64,000 nt of DNA from an uncultured Hyphomicrobiales bacterium (lineage in GTDB: Bacteria; Pseudomonadota; Alphaproteobacteria; Rhizobiales; Xanthobacteraceae), in the NCBI GenBank assembly GCA_903839845.1, contig CAIMEA010000004.1, forward strand, positions 1 to 64,000, written 5' to 3'. Both the position numbers and the translations under genes were made by a program. Shown here in pieces: positions 27,636 to 37,582 of the stretch. Under the pieces are notes generated by a model that saw only the letters and a list, made by a program, of their open reading frames with translations, was not told the origin of the DNA and ran no database searches. Numbering within the stretch: the first letter of the stretch is position 1; each line of letters begins with the position of its first letter.

Positions 27636-28184
27636 CTAATGCCCGTCGAACGCCATCAAGGTGCGCACCGGCACGTCCATCGCGCGCAGCTTGGCGGCGC
27701 CGCCGAGATCCGGCAGATCGATGACGAAACAGGCGGCCAGCACCTCGGCGCCCATTTGACGCAGCAATTTGACCGCGCCTTCCGCCGTGCCGCCGGTGGC
27801 GATCAGGTCGTCGACCAGAATGACGCGCTCGCCCTTCTTGACCGCGTCCTCGTGCATTTCCATTTCGTCGAGGCCGTATTCCAGCGAATAGGCGATGCGC
27901 ACGGTGGTGTGCGGCAGCTTGCCTTTCTTGCGGATCGGGATGAAACCGGCCGATACCTGGTGCGCCACCGCGCCGCCCAGAATAAATCCGCGCGCCTCGA
28001 TGCCGGCGACCTTGTCGATTTTCATGCCGGCCCAGGGCTGCACCATCTCGTCAACGGCGCGGCGGAACGCGCGCGCGTCGCCGAGCAAAGTGGTGATGTC
28101 GCGGAACATGATGCCGGGCTTGGGATAATCCGGGATCGAACGGATCGAGGCGCGCAGGTCGTTGTCGGCGAATGGCTTGGTCAT
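27636..28184 (-). CDS. apt: Adenine phosphoribosyltransferase
   Basis: 182-residue cytosolic purine-salvage enzyme making AMP from adenine and PRPP. The PRPP-binding motif is [18 protein letters not shown]; other family blocks are [27 protein letters not shown] and [16 protein letters not shown]. Complete at 182 residues. It works with mtnP two genes upstream, which releases adenine from methylthioadenosine. A methyltransferase gene sits between them. ATG 28184. Confidence 0.96.
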   Translation of the reverse strand: MTKPFADNDLRASIRSIPDYPKPGIMFRDITTLLGDARAFRRAVDEMVQPWAGMKIDKVAGIEARGFILGGAVAHQVSAGFIPIRKKGKLPHTTVRIAYSLEYGLDEMEMHEDAVKKGERVILVDDLIATGGTAEGAVKLLRQMGAEVLAACFVIDLPDLGGAAKLRAMDVPVRTLMAFDGH

Positions 28185-28215
28185 CGGGCGCGATAAAACC
28201 TTCTGTTGTCGACTC

Positions 28216-29004
28216 TCACTTCGGCATGCGTCCTTTGACGGCGTTGGCGCGGGCGCTGTAGGTGATGCGCCCGGACGAATCCGCCGGCAATCGCCCTCTC
28301 ACCATGGCCTTCAACGACTCCAGCTCAGCCGCGGACATTTTCGCAAATATGGGGACAATACCGGCGCTCAACTGGGTTGTACTCCAGAACTCTTCAAAGC
28401 CGGCATATGTCCGCTGCACGGTGATCTCGCGTGTCTCAACCGCTTCGATGCCGGCGCCGTTCCATAATTTGACGAGGGCATCGATCCGCGATGCATCGGC
28501 GCGCGGCGGAAGGATTGGTTTGATGCCCACTTCCCGCATCGCGGCTTGCAGCGGCTCCATCGGAAAGCCGCCACCCAGGACATCCCAGGCATAGGTCGCG
28601 ACCAGTCCGCCGGGTTTGGTCACCCGCGCCAGCTCGGCGACGCCCTTCTCCGGCTCGGGGACGAAGAAAATCACCAGCGCCATCACCGCGGCGTCGAACG
28701 TCTTGTCGGCGAAAGGCAGCGCCATGGCGTCGCCCTGGTGAAATTTCGCCAGCCGCGCCGCCGGGCGCGTACGGGCGAAAGCGAGCTGGCCTTCGGAGGG
28801 ATCGACCCCGTCAACGGACAAGGGCGCGCAGCGCTCGACGATATTCTCGGTGAAGGCGCCATTGCCGCAGCCGACATCGACCCATTTCAGGCCCGCTGCC
28901 GGCTTGAGCCAGTCGATGAACACGTCGCCGGCCATGCGGCTCCAGATGCCCATGAATCTTTCATAGGACGCACCATCGTCGAAGCGGATTTGCGGTTCAG
29001 CCAT
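28216..29004 (-). CDS. Class I SAM-dependent methyltransferase
   Basis: 262 residues, Rossmann-fold methyltransferase. Motif I is [18 protein letters not shown]; later [14 protein letters not shown] (acidic loop), [53 protein letters not shown]. This is the UbiE/Methyltransf_11 layout. Substrate unknown. Starts at ATG 29004. It lies between apt and mtnP, two genes that are usually close neighbours in this group, so it may be a later insertion. Confidence 0.88.
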   Translation of the reverse strand: MAEPQIRFDDGASYERFMGIWSRMAGDVFIDWLKPAAGLKWVDVGCGNGAFTENIVERCAPLSVDGVDPSEGQLAFARTRPAARLAKFHQGDAMALPFADKTFDAAVMALVIFFVPEPEKGVAELARVTKPGGLVATYAWDVLGGGFPMEPLQAAMREVGIKPILPPRADASRIDALVKLWNGAGIEAVETREITVQRTYAGFEEFWSTTQLSAGIVPIFAKMSAAELESLKAMVRGRLPADSSGRITYSARANAVKGRMPK

Positions 29005-29050
29005 TTTAGCCCCGTGTTGCTGCGGTAAGCAGTAGTCCCCGAAAGCGACT

Positions 29051-29926
29051 TTACCGCCCCAGCACCCTTCCCGCTACCGCGTCGAGCTTCTTGATCAGTT
29101 CAGGGTCGCGCGCGTCCGGCTGCGTAATCAGCGCGGTGTCGAGCGCGCGGTCGGAGCCGATCGGGCAAAGCTCATGCTCGCGCGGAAAATCGCGCGCCAG
29201 CCGCGCCACCAGGCTTTGCGCCCGCGCCGCGTTCTCCAGCAGCACCTTGACGATGTCCTGCACTGTGACGGCGTCGTGGTCCGGATGCCAACAGTCGAAG
29301 TCGGTCACCATGGCGACCGTCGCGTAGCAAATCTCGGCTTCGCGGGCGAGCTTGGCCTCCGGCATATTGGTCATGCCGATCACCGAATAACCGAGCGTCT
29401 TGTAGGTCATGCTCTCGGCATAGGTGGAGAACTGCGGTCCTTCCATGCAGACGTAAGTGCCGCCCATTTTTGGCTCGATGCCTTCCGCCCGCGCCGCCTT
29501 GGCGATATGCCCACGCAACAAAGGCGACACCGGATGGGCCATCGACACATGCGCGACCAGCCCCTTGCCGAAGAACGAACTCTCGCGCTTGTGGGTGCGG
29601 TCGACGAACTGATCGACCAGAACGAAAGTGCCCGGCGGCATCTCCTCCTTGAACGAACCGCAGGCCGACAGCGACACCAGATCGGTGACGCCGGCCCGTT
29701 TCAGGATATCGATATTGGCGCGGTAGTTGATGTCGGAGGGCGACAGCCGGTGGCCCTTGTCGTGGCGCGGCAGGAACACCACCGGCAGGCCTTCGATCTC
29801 GCCGATGCGCAACGCGCCCGAAGGCTCGCCCCAGGGCGACGCGATGCGCTCCTCGCGCACATTCGTCAGACCGGGCAGATCGTAAACGCCTGAACCGCCA
29901 ATGACGCCGAGGACTGCTTTGGTCAT
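29051..29926 (-). CDS. mtnP: S-methyl-5'-thioadenosine phosphorylase
   Basis: 291 residues of the trimeric PNP/MTAP family; splits methylthioadenosine into adenine and methylthioribose-1-phosphate, first step of methionine salvage. Landmarks: GVIGGSGVYDLPGL, PRHDKGHRLSPSDINYRANI (phosphate site), TYVCMEGPQFSTYAES and IGMTNMPEAKLAREAEICYATVAMVTDFDCW (substrate site). ATG 29926. Same strand as the bc1 operon and 87 nt after its end, but a terminator intervenes. Confidence 0.95.
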   Translation of the reverse strand: MTKAVLGVIGGSGVYDLPGLTNVREERIASPWGEPSGALRIGEIEGLPVVFLPRHDKGHRLSPSDINYRANIDILKRAGVTDLVSLSACGSFKEEMPPGTFVLVDQFVDRTHKRESSFFGKGLVAHVSMAHPVSPLLRGHIAKAARAEGIEPKMGGTYVCMEGPQFSTYAESMTYKTLGYSVIGMTNMPEAKLAREAEICYATVAMVTDFDCWHPDHDAVTVQDIVKVLLENAARAQSLVARLARDFPREHELCPIGSDRALDTALITQPDARDPELIKKLDAVAGRVLGR

Positions 29927-29940
29927 TTTCGCCTCTCATT

Positions 29941-29975
29941 AAACCCAAAAACGAAAGGGCCCCAACCGGGGCCCT
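29941..29975 (-). terminator. Intrinsic terminator of the bc1 operon
   Basis: On the minus strand AGGGCCCC and GGGGCCCT pair around GGTT (29956-29975 on the plus strand), and a T-rich run (TTTCGTTTTTGGGTTT) follows. It lies about 40 bases beyond the cytochrome c1 stop and before mtnP. Confidence 0.8.
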
Positions 29976-30013
29976 CGCGTCAAGAGATGAAGCTCTCACA
30001 AAGTCGCGTTCGC

Positions 30014-30850
30014 TTAGTGAACCGCCGACCACACCTTCTTCTTGGTGAAGTACAACAGGCCCGACAGCACGATCAGGAAGATCATGACCTGGAAGCCCGT
30101 GCGCTTGCGCTGCACCAGCTTCGGCTCCGCCGCCCACATCAGGAAGGCGGTGACGTCCTTGGAGTACTGCGCCAGCGTCGCCGGCGCGCCGTCGTCGAAG
30201 GTCACCTGTCCGTCGGACAGAGGCTTCGGCATGGCGATGACATGGCCCGGGAAATATTCGTTGTAGTTGCCGCCCGGCGGCATGATGAAGCCGGCCGGCG
30301 CCGCATCCTTGTAGCCGTTGAGGACGGCGTGGATGTAGTCGGGACCCGCTTCCTGATACTGCGTGAAGATGTCGAACACGAAGGTCGGGAAGCCGCGCAT
30401 ATAGCCGCGCGCCTTGGCCAACGTCGACATATCCGGCGGCGCGACGCCGCCATTGGCCGCGGCGGCTGCCGCGTCATTGGCGAAAGGCGACGGGAAGTGG
30501 TCGGCCGGACGGCCGGCGCGCTCGATCGCCTCTCCCTTGTCGTCGATATCCTTGATCTTGTATTCGGCCGCGAGCGCCGCGACCTGCGCCTCCGAGAAGC
30601 CGGGACCGCCGGCATCGGCGAGCGAGCCGATGGAAAGCAGGCTGAGCGCGTGGCAGCTCGAGCAGACTTCCTTGTAGATCTTGAAGCCGCGCTGCAACTG
30701 GCCTTCGTCGAACTTGCCGAACGGGCCGGCAAACGACCATTTGACGGCCGGCGGGGTCGGCGCTTCGTGCGAGTGCTCCTGCGCCAGAGCGGGCGCGGCA
30801 AAGGCCGCGAACGCCAGGGTCAGAGCAATGATGGTGCGCTTGTTGGTCAT
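30014..30850 (-). CDS. petC: Cytochrome c1 of the bc1 complex
   Basis: 278 residues with a cleavable signal (IIALTLAFAAFAAPALAQ), the heme motif CSSCH, the methionine axial ligand in VIAMPKPLSDG and a C-terminal membrane anchor (FQVMIFLIVLSGLLYFT) ending in KKKVWSAVH. Periplasmic electron donor to cytochrome c. Start ATG 30850 with GGGGG upstream. In Bradyrhizobium the homologous protein is made as a cytochrome b/c1 fusion (FbcH); here it is a separate gene starting 14 nt after the cytochrome b stop. Confidence 0.95.
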   Translation of the reverse strand: MTNKRTIIALTLAFAAFAAPALAQEHSHEAPTPPAVKWSFAGPFGKFDEGQLQRGFKIYKEVCSSCHALSLLSIGSLADAGGPGFSEAQVAALAAEYKIKDIDDKGEAIERAGRPADHFPSPFANDAAAAAANGGVAPPDMSTLAKARGYMRGFPTFVFDIFTQYQEAGPDYIHAVLNGYKDAAPAGFIMPPGGNYNEYFPGHVIAMPKPLSDGQVTFDDGAPATLAQYSKDVTAFLMWAAEPKLVQRKRTGFQVMIFLIVLSGLLYFTKKKVWSAVH

Positions 30851-30864
30851 GTCGATGCCCCCGC

Positions 30865-32091
30865 TCACGCTTTCGCGCCCAAGACCGATTCCGAAATCGA
30901 ATTCGGCAACGGCTTGGTCTTTTCGAAGATGCCGAGCAACGGCAGGATGACGATGAAGAAGCCGAAGTAATACAGCGTGAACAGCCGCGACAGGATCACG
31001 TAGATGCCTTCGGGCGGCTTGGAGCCGAGCCAGCCGAGGCCGACGCAGACGATCACCCACAGCCAGAAGAACTGCTTGAACAGCGGGCGATAGCGACCCG
31101 AGCGGACGCGGGACGTGTCGAGCCACGGCAGGAAGGCGAGGATCAGGATCGAGCCGAACAGCGCGACGACGCCCATCAGCTTGTCCGGGATCGAGCGCAG
31201 GATCGCGTAGAACGGCAGGTAATACCATTCCGGCACGATCTCCGCCGGCGTCACCGCCGGGTTGGCGGGGATGTAGTTGTCCGGATGGCCGAGGAAGTTC
31301 GGCACGTAGAACACGAACCAGCAATACAGGATCAGGAAGCAGGCCATGAAGAAGCCGTCCTTGACCGTCGCATAGGGCGTGAACGGCACGGTGTCCTTTT
31401 CCGACTTCGGCTCGATGCCGGTCGGGTTGTTCTGGCCCGACACATGCAGCGCCCAGACGTGCAGGATGACAACGCCGGCGATGACGAAGGGCAGCAGGTA
31501 GTGCAGCGAGTAGAAGCGGTTGAGCGTCGGATTGCCGACGGCATAGCCGCCCCACAGCCAGGCGACGATGGTGTCGCCGACGCCGGGAATGGCCGAGAAC
31601 AGGTTGGTGATGACGGTGGCGGCCCAGAAACTCATCTGGCCCCAGACCAGCACGTAGCCCATGAAGCCGGTGGCCATCATCAAGAGATAGATGATGACGC
31701 CGAGAATCCAGAGGACCTCGCGCGGCTCCTTGTACGACCCGTAATAGATGCCGCGGAACATGTGGATGTAGACGGCCAGGAAGAACATCGCCGCGCCATT
31801 GGCGTGCAGGTAGCGCAGCAGCCAACCGTAGTTGACGTCGCGCATGATGGCTTCGACCGACTTGAATGCGAGATCGACATGCGGCGTGTAGTGCATCGCC
31901 AGCACGATGCCGGTGATGATCTGGATGCCGAGCATCATCGAAAGGATGCCGCCGAAGGTCCACCAGTAATTGAGATTACGGGGCGTCGGATAGGCGACGA
32001 AGGATGAATGAATGAGACCGCCGATCGGCAGCCGCTTCTCAAACCATTGCAGAACTGCGTTCTGCGGCTGGTAGGTCGAATTTCCGCTCAT
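30865..32091 (-). CDS. petB: Cytochrome b of the bc1 complex
   Basis: 408-residue polytopic subunit with eight membrane helices. Quinone and heme landmarks: [44 protein letters not shown] (His pairs), [16 protein letters not shown] (the PEWY quinol-oxidation motif). Full length, with the extra C-terminal helix. Start ATG 32091, 28 nt after the Rieske stop. Carries both hemes of the low- and high-potential chains across the membrane. Confidence 0.97.
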   Translation of the reverse strand: MSGNSTYQPQNAVLQWFEKRLPIGGLIHSSFVAYPTPRNLNYWWTFGGILSMMLGIQIITGIVLAMHYTPHVDLAFKSVEAIMRDVNYGWLLRYLHANGAAMFFLAVYIHMFRGIYYGSYKEPREVLWILGVIIYLLMMATGFMGYVLVWGQMSFWAATVITNLFSAIPGVGDTIVAWLWGGYAVGNPTLNRFYSLHYLLPFVIAGVVILHVWALHVSGQNNPTGIEPKSEKDTVPFTPYATVKDGFFMACFLILYCWFVFYVPNFLGHPDNYIPANPAVTPAEIVPEWYYLPFYAILRSIPDKLMGVVALFGSILILAFLPWLDTSRVRSGRYRPLFKQFFWLWVIVCVGLGWLGSKPPEGIYVILSRLFTLYYFGFFIVILPLLGIFEKTKPLPNSISESVLGAKA

Positions 32092-32119
32092 GGTCGTACC
32101 TTAGAATGCGACGTTTCGG

Positions 32120-32647
32120 TCAGCCGATCTGAATCTTGGTATCGGAGACGAACTTGTACGGCGGCAGGGGAAGGTTCTTCGGCGCCGGGCCTTTCCGGAT
32201 ACGGCCGGCAGTGTCGTACTGCGAACCGTGGCACGGGCAGAACCAGCCATCAAACTCGCCTTGGTGGGCGAGCGGGATGCAGCCGAGATGGGTGCAGATG
32301 CCGATGACGACGAGCCACTGGTCGTGGCCGGCCTTGACGCGGGCCGAGTCCGGCTCGGGATCCGGCAGGGTCGCCAACTGGACGTTCTTGGCCGCGTCGA
32401 TCTCCTTCTTCGAACGATGGGAGATGAAGATCGGCTTGGAGCGCCAGAACACCTTGATGATCTGACCGTCGGCGATCGGCGCCAGATCGACTTCGATCGG
32501 CGCGCCCGCCGCGATGGTCGAGGCATCCGGGTTCATTTGGGCGATCAGCGGCACCAGGGCCGCCGCACCGCCGACAGCGCCTACGGCGCCGGTGGCGATG
32601 TAAAGGAAATCGCGGCGCGTGTGCTCCGCAGAAGACACGGTCGTCAC
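32120..32647 (-). CDS. petA: Rieske iron-sulfur subunit of the bc1 complex
   Basis: 175 residues starting at a GTG (32647) with GGAGAGGA upstream; the family N-terminus VTTVSSAEHTRRDFLY begins there and carries a twin-arginine motif with one membrane anchor (ATGAVGAVGGAAALVPLI). The [2Fe-2S] ligands are in CTHLGC and CPCHGS. The longer frame upstream is not supported. First gene of petABC; it shares a 250-base intergenic region with divergent trmL. Confidence 0.96.
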   Translation of the reverse strand: MTTVSSAEHTRRDFLYIATGAVGAVGGAAALVPLIAQMNPDASTIAAGAPIEVDLAPIADGQIIKVFWRSKPIFISHRSKKEIDAAKNVQLATLPDPEPDSARVKAGHDQWLVVIGICTHLGCIPLAHQGEFDGWFCPCHGSQYDTAGRIRKGPAPKNLPLPPYKFVSDTKIQIG

Positions 32648-32900
32648 GTCTGAATCCTCTCCCCCGGCTGGCTTAAATCGACCGCCCGCGGCTGGAGCCG
32701 AGGATATCATCCCGCGGCGGCGGGGCGGACCGGTCACGGCAATCCTGTGAAAGGCAGGATGGCGTTTTCGGTGGGTTCTATTGGCACCCTTGCGGTGCGA
32801 GTGCAAGCCCGCTATGGCCGCCACGGGCGTTAGTCGCATAAATCATTCGTCTAGAGCGGTTTAGCCGGGCTCCTGTGCAAAACTTGGCCGAGGTCAACCG

Positions 32901-33359
32901 ATGCGGATCGCCCTTTACGAACCCGACATACCCCAGAATACCGGGACGATTCTGCGCACCTGCGCCTGCCTGGGTCTGGAGGCCCATATTATCGAGCCGG
33001 CCGGCTTCCCGGTCACCGACCGAGCCTTCCGTCGGGCCGGAATGGACTACCTCGATCGTGTCACTATCATGCGTCACGCCGACTTCGCCAGTTTCGAAGA
33101 CTGGCGACACCAGGAGCGGCTCAAACTGGTGCTGATGACGACCGCCGGTGCCCAAAATTATCTCGACCATGCCTATGCGGACGACCAGGTCGTCTTGTTC
33201 GGCCGCGAGAGCGCCGGCGTGCCGCGAGCGGTGCACGATGCCGCCGAGGTCCGGCTGCGCATACCCGTCGTTGAAGGCCTGCGCTCGCTCAACATTGCCG
33301 TGTCGATGGCCATGGTGGCTGGCGAGGCGCTGCGGCAGACGGCGGGATTTCCCCGGTGA
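32901..33359 (+). CDS. trmL: tRNA (cytidine/uridine-34 2'-O)-methyltransferase
   Basis: 152-residue SPOUT-fold enzyme that methylates the wobble ribose of certain leucine tRNAs. Landmarks: MRIALYEPDIPQNTGTILRTCACLG, then VVLFGRESAGVPRAV and VRLRIPVVEGLRSLNIAVSMAMVAGEAL (the knotted AdoMet site). Full length. ATG 32901. It precedes hemF by 36 bases, so the two may be co-transcribed; they have no known functional link. Confidence 0.95.
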   Translation: MRIALYEPDIPQNTGTILRTCACLGLEAHIIEPAGFPVTDRAFRRAGMDYLDRVTIMRHADFASFEDWRHQERLKLVLMTTAGAQNYLDHAYADDQVVLFGRESAGVPRAVHDAAEVRLRIPVVEGLRSLNIAVSMAMVAGEALRQTAGFPR

Positions 33360-33395
33360 TAGCATTCTCCGCCGCAACCGAATAAAGCCTCGCCG

Positions 33396-34268
33396 ATGAC
33401 CGACGATCTCGACACCCGCAAAACACAAGCCAGGACCTGGTTCGAGGCCTTGCGCGACGATATCTGCGCCTCGCTCGAGGCCGTCGAGGGCGCCCTGCCC
33501 GTTTCGGCGCCTTTGGCGGACCGGCCGGCCGGCCGCTTCGTACGCACGCCGTGGCAGCGCGCCGCCGGCGGCGGCGGCATGATGTCGATCATGCATGGCC
33601 GCGTGTTCGAGAAGGTCGGTGTGCATTGCTCGACCGTGCATGGCGAGTTCGCACCGGAATTCCGCAAGGAAATTCCCGGCGCCGCCGACAATCCGAATTT
33701 CTGGGCGTCCGGCATTTCGCTCATTGCCCACCCACAAAATCCGCACGTACCGGCGGTCCATATGAACACGCGCTTCGTCGTCACCTCGAAGGCCTGGTTC
33801 GGCGGCGGCGCTGATCTCACGCCGGTGCTCGACAGACGGCGCACGCAAACCGATCCGGACACGCTCGCCTTCCACGAAGCGATGCGCGCGCCTTGCGACA
33901 TGCACAAGGACGTCGCCGACTACGACAAGTTCAAGAAGTGGTGCGACGACTATTTCCACCTCAAGCACCGCAACGAGCCGCGCGGCATTGGCGGCATTTT
34001 CTACGATTATCTTGAGAGCGACTGGGAAAAAGCTTTCGCCTTCACGCAGGATGTCGGCCGTGCCTTCCGCGATATTTATCCGAAGATCGTCGAAAAGAAT
34101 TCCACCAAATCATGGATCGACGCCGAGCGCGACGAGCAATTGATCCGGCGCGGCCGTTATGTCGAATTCAACCTACTTTATGACCGCGGCACGATTTTCG
34201 GGCTGCGTACCGGCGGCAATGTCGACTCGATCCTGTCGTCGATGCCGCCCGTGGTGAAATGGCCTTGA
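33396..34268 (+). CDS. hemF: Oxygen-dependent coproporphyrinogen III oxidase
   Basis: 290-residue heme-biosynthesis enzyme, oxidatively decarboxylating coproporphyrinogen III. Landmarks: [43 protein letters not shown], the metal-type [10 protein letters not shown] stretch (here APCDMHKD), [27 protein letters not shown] and [34 protein letters not shown] 33396. The aerobic enzyme; no anaerobic HemN is in the window. Confidence 0.96.
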   Translation: MTDDLDTRKTQARTWFEALRDDICASLEAVEGALPVSAPLADRPAGRFVRTPWQRAAGGGGMMSIMHGRVFEKVGVHCSTVHGEFAPEFRKEIPGAADNPNFWASGISLIAHPQNPHVPAVHMNTRFVVTSKAWFGGGADLTPVLDRRRTQTDPDTLAFHEAMRAPCDMHKDVADYDKFKKWCDDYFHLKHRNEPRGIGGIFYDYLESDWEKAFAFTQDVGRAFRDIYPKIVEKNSTKSWIDAERDEQLIRRGRYVEFNLLYDRGTIFGLRTGGNVDSILSSMPPVVKWP

Positions 34269-34372
34269 AGCTCCTGCCGCGGCCGCGCGTCAACATCGCA
34301 CCGTCAAACCAGCGTGATCTGCCTGTCATCTAACGGGGCTAGCGTCGTCCTCCTGCATCCAGGGAGATTGCC

Positions 34373-34612
34373 ATGACGTTCGCTGCGGGAGACGTTGTCA
34401 TTCTGAAATCCGGCGGCCAACCGATGACGGTGATCGGGGTCGAAGAAGACGAAGCGATTTGCATCTGGACCGGCGACGACGGCGACCTGTTTCGCGAAGC
34501 CATTCCGGCGATCGCCTTGCAGGCGGCGCACCTGCTCGATGAAGACGACGAAGATGACGCGGAAGATGAAGACGACGGCGAAAAGAAGAGCGAAGACGCC
34601 GACGCTGCCTGA
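34373..34612 (+). CDS. YodC-like DUF2158 small protein
   Basis: 79 residues. The N-terminal half VVILKSGGQPMTVIGVEEDEAICIW is the DUF2158/YodC pattern, a small SH3-like barrel. The C-terminal 30 residues are almost all Asp/Glu (DEDDEDDAEDEDD then EKKSED), giving a strongly acidic tail. The ATG follows AGGGAG. Function is unknown. It stands alone, convergent with the TauE-like gene. Confidence 0.8.
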   Translation: MTFAAGDVVILKSGGQPMTVIGVEEDEAICIWTGDDGDLFREAIPAIALQAAHLLDEDDEDDAEDEDDGEKKSEDADAA

Positions 34613-34641
34613 TTTTTCGCCGTTGTCGTCGGCGCACGCCG

Positions 34642-35400
34642 CTATCTGAACGCGGCGACGATCATCAGGACGCCGCCGAGTAGCACGATGAAGTCGAGGA
34701 TCGCGGTGTGGACGTGCACCGGCATGCGCTCGACGAACAGCCGCGCCAGGAACGCGCCGGGAAAGGCGATGAAGCCGATCAGCAGCGCCAGCGCGATGGT
34801 CTGCGCGGTCAAAACGCCGGCAAAGCCGAACACCACGACCTTGGTGACGCTGATCGCGATCGATATCGCGGCGTCGGTGGCAACCACCGCCGCACCTTCC
34901 AGCCCCGCCGCCATCAACAGCGACAGCATGATGACGCCGGAGCCGGCGGTGCCGCCGACGACAACGCCATAGCCGATAGCGCCGAGGGTGAAGCCGCGGT
35001 CGCCGACGCGGACTTCGTGGTGCTTCAACAGGCGGCGCAGCGGCACGCTCAGGATCAGCATCGCGCCGATCACCAGAGCCGCGCCCTTGCCGGTGAGAAA
35101 GGTGTAGCCCCAGGCCCCTAGCACGCAGGTCGGCAGAGCCGCGGCGACGCCGATCAGCGCGCGCCGCCGGTCGAGATATTTGAAGAAGGCCGAGACCCGG
35201 CCAAAATTATTGAACAGCGCGGCAATCGCAATGATCGGTACGACCGGCGCAGCGCCAATCATCGGCACCAACACCAAAGGCATCAGCGCGCCGTTGCCAT
35301 AGCCGGAGACGCCGCCGATCACCGAGGCAATCAGCGCGACGGCGGCGACCAGCAGCAATTGCGCCAGCGAAATATCGGCGAAGCCGGAGAGAATTTCCAT
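34642..35400 (-). CDS. TauE/SafE-family sulfite/sulfoacetate exporter-like permease
   Basis: 252 residues, eight-ish membrane helices in two similar halves. It has the family opening GGVSGYGNGALMPLVLVPMIGAAP (residues 29-52, the pore-lining glycines) and a matching second half GYGVVVGGTAGSGVIML. Such permeases export small organosulfur or sulfite anions; the true substrate is not known. It begins nine nt after the cca stop, the last gene of a minus-strand operon. Confidence 0.87.
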   Translation of the reverse strand: MEILSGFADISLAQLLLVAAVALIASVIGGVSGYGNGALMPLVLVPMIGAAPVVPIIAIAALFNNFGRVSAFFKYLDRRRALIGVAAALPTCVLGAWGYTFLTGKGAALVIGAMLILSVPLRRLLKHHEVRVGDRGFTLGAIGYGVVVGGTAGSGVIMLSLLMAAGLEGAAVVATDAAISIAISVTKVVVFGFAGVLTAQTIALALLIGFIAFPGAFLARLFVERMPVHVHTAILDFIVLLGGVLMIVAAFR

Positions 35401-35409
35401 GCCGGCTGT

Positions 35410-36666
35410 TTACCCGCCCGCCGCGGCGCTGTCCGAGATTTTATCGAGCGATACTTGATCTTGCGGAAACCCCTGAGCGATCCACGCCGCTTCCGCCGCG
35501 CGCAACGCCGCGCCGAGCGCCGGGCCTTTAGCAATGCCGCGTTTGATGAAATCGGCGGCCTTGAGCGGAAATTCCGGCGCGGTGAAGCGTTGCGGCAAGG
35601 TCGCCAGTTCACGCCATGCCGGATCGTTGGCCGAGTCCCAGGAGCGCGCCCAGCCGAGCAACGCATGATCGGTGAAGGCGTCCGGCCCGAGCCGATAGAT
35701 CAAGGCGCGCGCCCCCGCCTCGCCGATCGACGGCACAATCCGCCGCCAGCCTTCGGCCATCGACGCCAGCCGCGCATGTTCGTTATTGGTCAGCCGCAGT
35801 CTTTGCCACAGGCGCTCGGCGTCCTCGGCGACGGATACGGCCAGCGCGCCGAGCCGGCGCACCGGACAGGCCGCGAGGCCAATAGCGGCCTCGACCTTGG
35901 CCATGTTCTCGAAGGACGCGAGATAAGTAACGCCACCCAGAATACGCAGCGCCAGCCCGGCGTCGGCCATCACGATCAAGGTCGGCACCGCGTGCGGCGC
36001 CACCAGAAGCTTCATCATTTCCTGACGCAAGCGCTCGCGCGACAATTGATCGAGCCCGTCGCGGCCCTCGATGCAGGCGGCAAGGCCTTGCGGATCGGCC
36101 GGACCGCCCGGCCCGTAGGCGGCATGGAAGCGAAAGAAACGCAGGATGCGCAGATAATCCTCGGCGATGCGTTTGTGCGGATCGCCGATGAAGCGCACGC
36201 GCCGCGCCGCCAGATCGTCGAGACCGCCGGTATAGTCGAAAACCGCGCCGTCGCGCGTCACCGACAGCGCATTGATGGTGAAGTCGCGCCGCGCGGCGTC
36301 TTCCTGCCAATCGCGACCGAAGGCAACCTTGGCATGACGGCCATAGGTCTCGACATCGGTGCGCAGGGTCGTCACCTCGAACGGATGCTTGTCGATGACG
36401 ACAGTGACGGTGCCATGCTCGATGCCGGTCGGCACCGCCTTGAATCCGGCTGCCTTGACGCGGCGCACTACTTCCTCAGGGATCGCCGTGGTGGCGACGT
36501 CGATCTCGTGGATCGGCATGTCGATCAGCGCGTTACGCACCGCGCCGCCGACCACGCGCGTTTCCTCGCCGTCGCAATCGAGGACGTCGAGCAACCGCGC
36601 CAGCTCGGCGGCGAAGGGCCATGCGGCGATATCGACCTTGCGCGCGCTCGCGCCCTGCCTGGTCAT
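35410..36666 (-). CDS. cca: CCA tRNA nucleotidyltransferase
   Basis: 418 residues, class II nucleotidyltransferase. Landmarks: VVGGAVRNALIDMPIHEIDVATTAIPEEV with the G-x-R and D-x-D-type metal motif, FEVTTLRTDVETYGR, RRDFTINALSV, RRVRFIGDPHKRIAEDYLRILRFFRF. Adds or repairs the 3' CCA of tRNAs. ATG 36666 overlaps the DUF6111 stop (ATGA). Full length. Confidence 0.95.
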   Translation of the reverse strand: MTRQGASARKVDIAAWPFAAELARLLDVLDCDGEETRVVGGAVRNALIDMPIHEIDVATTAIPEEVVRRVKAAGFKAVPTGIEHGTVTVVIDKHPFEVTTLRTDVETYGRHAKVAFGRDWQEDAARRDFTINALSVTRDGAVFDYTGGLDDLAARRVRFIGDPHKRIAEDYLRILRFFRFHAAYGPGGPADPQGLAACIEGRDGLDQLSRERLRQEMMKLLVAPHAVPTLIVMADAGLALRILGGVTYLASFENMAKVEAAIGLAACPVRRLGALAVSVAEDAERLWQRLRLTNNEHARLASMAEGWRRIVPSIGEAGARALIYRLGPDAFTDHALLGWARSWDSANDPAWRELATLPQRFTAPEFPLKAADFIKRGIAKGPALGAALRAAEAAWIAQGFPQDQVSLDKISDSAAAGG

Positions 36667-36926
36667 TTGGTTGCCGCCGGCACGAACTTACCGTCCTCGA
36701 TATGCGCCGGAATGTAAGTCGAGCCGGGCTTCGAACCGGAGAAATGCGCGAAGAACACAAAGCTGCCGACCACCAGCGCCAGCGCGGCAATGGCCAGCCA
36801 GGCAAGGCGCGACAGCGGCCAGGATTGCGCGTCCATGACGCCCGCCTTGGTCAGCCACAAAAACCCCGCGTACAAAACGAACGGCGCGACGAACAAAGCG
36901 ATCTCGGTTAATCCTACGCGAATCAT
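36663..36926 (-). CDS. DUF6111 small membrane protein
   Basis: 87 residues with two hydrophobic segments (IALFVAPFVLYAGFLWL and LAWLAIAALALVVGSFVFFAHF) and a short tail GSTYIPAHIEDGKFVPA that is conserved in related genomes. Function unknown. Both ends overlap neighbours by four bases (ATGA with nudL upstream and cca downstream), so expression is tightly coupled. Confidence 0.85.
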   Translation of the reverse strand: MIRVGLTEIALFVAPFVLYAGFLWLTKAGVMDAQSWPLSRLAWLAIAALALVVGSFVFFAHFSGSKPGSTYIPAHIEDGKFVPAATK

Positions 36927-37582
36927 GTGTAAATCCTGTCGTGCAGATTGCGCAGAATGCCCGCGGTGACGCCCCAGATATAACGCTCGCCGAACGTAAT
37001 CGCGTAATAGTGCCGTGTCATGCCCTGCCAGTCGCGCGAATGACGCTGCACATTGGCCTGGTCCATCAAAAAAGCGAGCGGCACTTCGAAGGCGACATCG
37101 ACCTCGCCGGTGTTGAGCGTGAGCGTGAAGCCCGGCTCGACCCGCGCGATGGTCGGCACGATGCGATATCCGAGCGTCGTCATATAGACGTCGAGATAGC
37201 CGAGCGGCTCGACCAGCGAACGGTCGAGACCGATTTCCTCCTCGGCTTCGCGCAGCGCAGCGTCGAGCGGATCGGTGTCGGTCTTGTCGATCTTGCCGCC
37301 GGGAAAAGAAATTTGTCCGGGATGATCCGGCAGATGCTGCGCACGTTGCGTCAGCAGCACGGTCGGTTCGGGATGATCGATAATAGCGACCAGCACGGCG
37401 GCGGGACGGATCGGCCGTACCTCGGCGATTTTGCGCATCACCGGATCGGCGTCGTGGTCGCCGCGCTTGGGCGTGACGTTGGGATCGTTGATGCCGGCCG
37501 GCACTTTCAGCGACAGACGTTCGCGCACGCGTGCGTAAAACTGGTCCGAACTCAATGCCGGGATCGTTTGCGCGCCGTGCAT
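36923..37582 (-). CDS. NudL-type CoA pyrophosphatase (Nudix)
   Basis: 219-residue Nudix hydrolase. The Nudix box GGKIDKTDTDPLDAALREAEEEIGL follows HLPDHPGQISFP, the second motif typical of CoA pyrophosphatases, and the first acidic residue is Asp as in that subgroup. ATG 37582 overlaps the DUF1285 stop by one base. The longer frame upstream (80 extra residues) is a shadow of the DUF1285 gene. Trims CoA or acyl-CoA to 4'-phosphopantetheine and 3',5'-ADP. Confidence 0.9.
   Translation of the reverse strand: MHGAQTIPALSSDQFYARVRERLSLKVPAGINDPNVTPKRGDHDADPVMRKIAEVRPIRPAAVLVAIIDHPEPTVLLTQRAQHLPDHPGQISFPGGKIDKTDTDPLDAALREAEEEIGLDRSLVEPLGYLDVYMTTLGYRIVPTIARVEPGFTLTLNTGEVDVAFEVPLAFLMDQANVQRHSRDWQGMTRHYYAITFGERYIWGVTAGILRNLHDRIYT

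Noticed and set aside
30014-31963. A 649-codon minus-strand frame spanning cytochrome b and c1
   Set aside because: Only its last 278 codons are cytochrome c1; the front part is arginine- and histidine-rich shadow of the cytochrome b gene in another frame, so this is not a b/c1 fusion.
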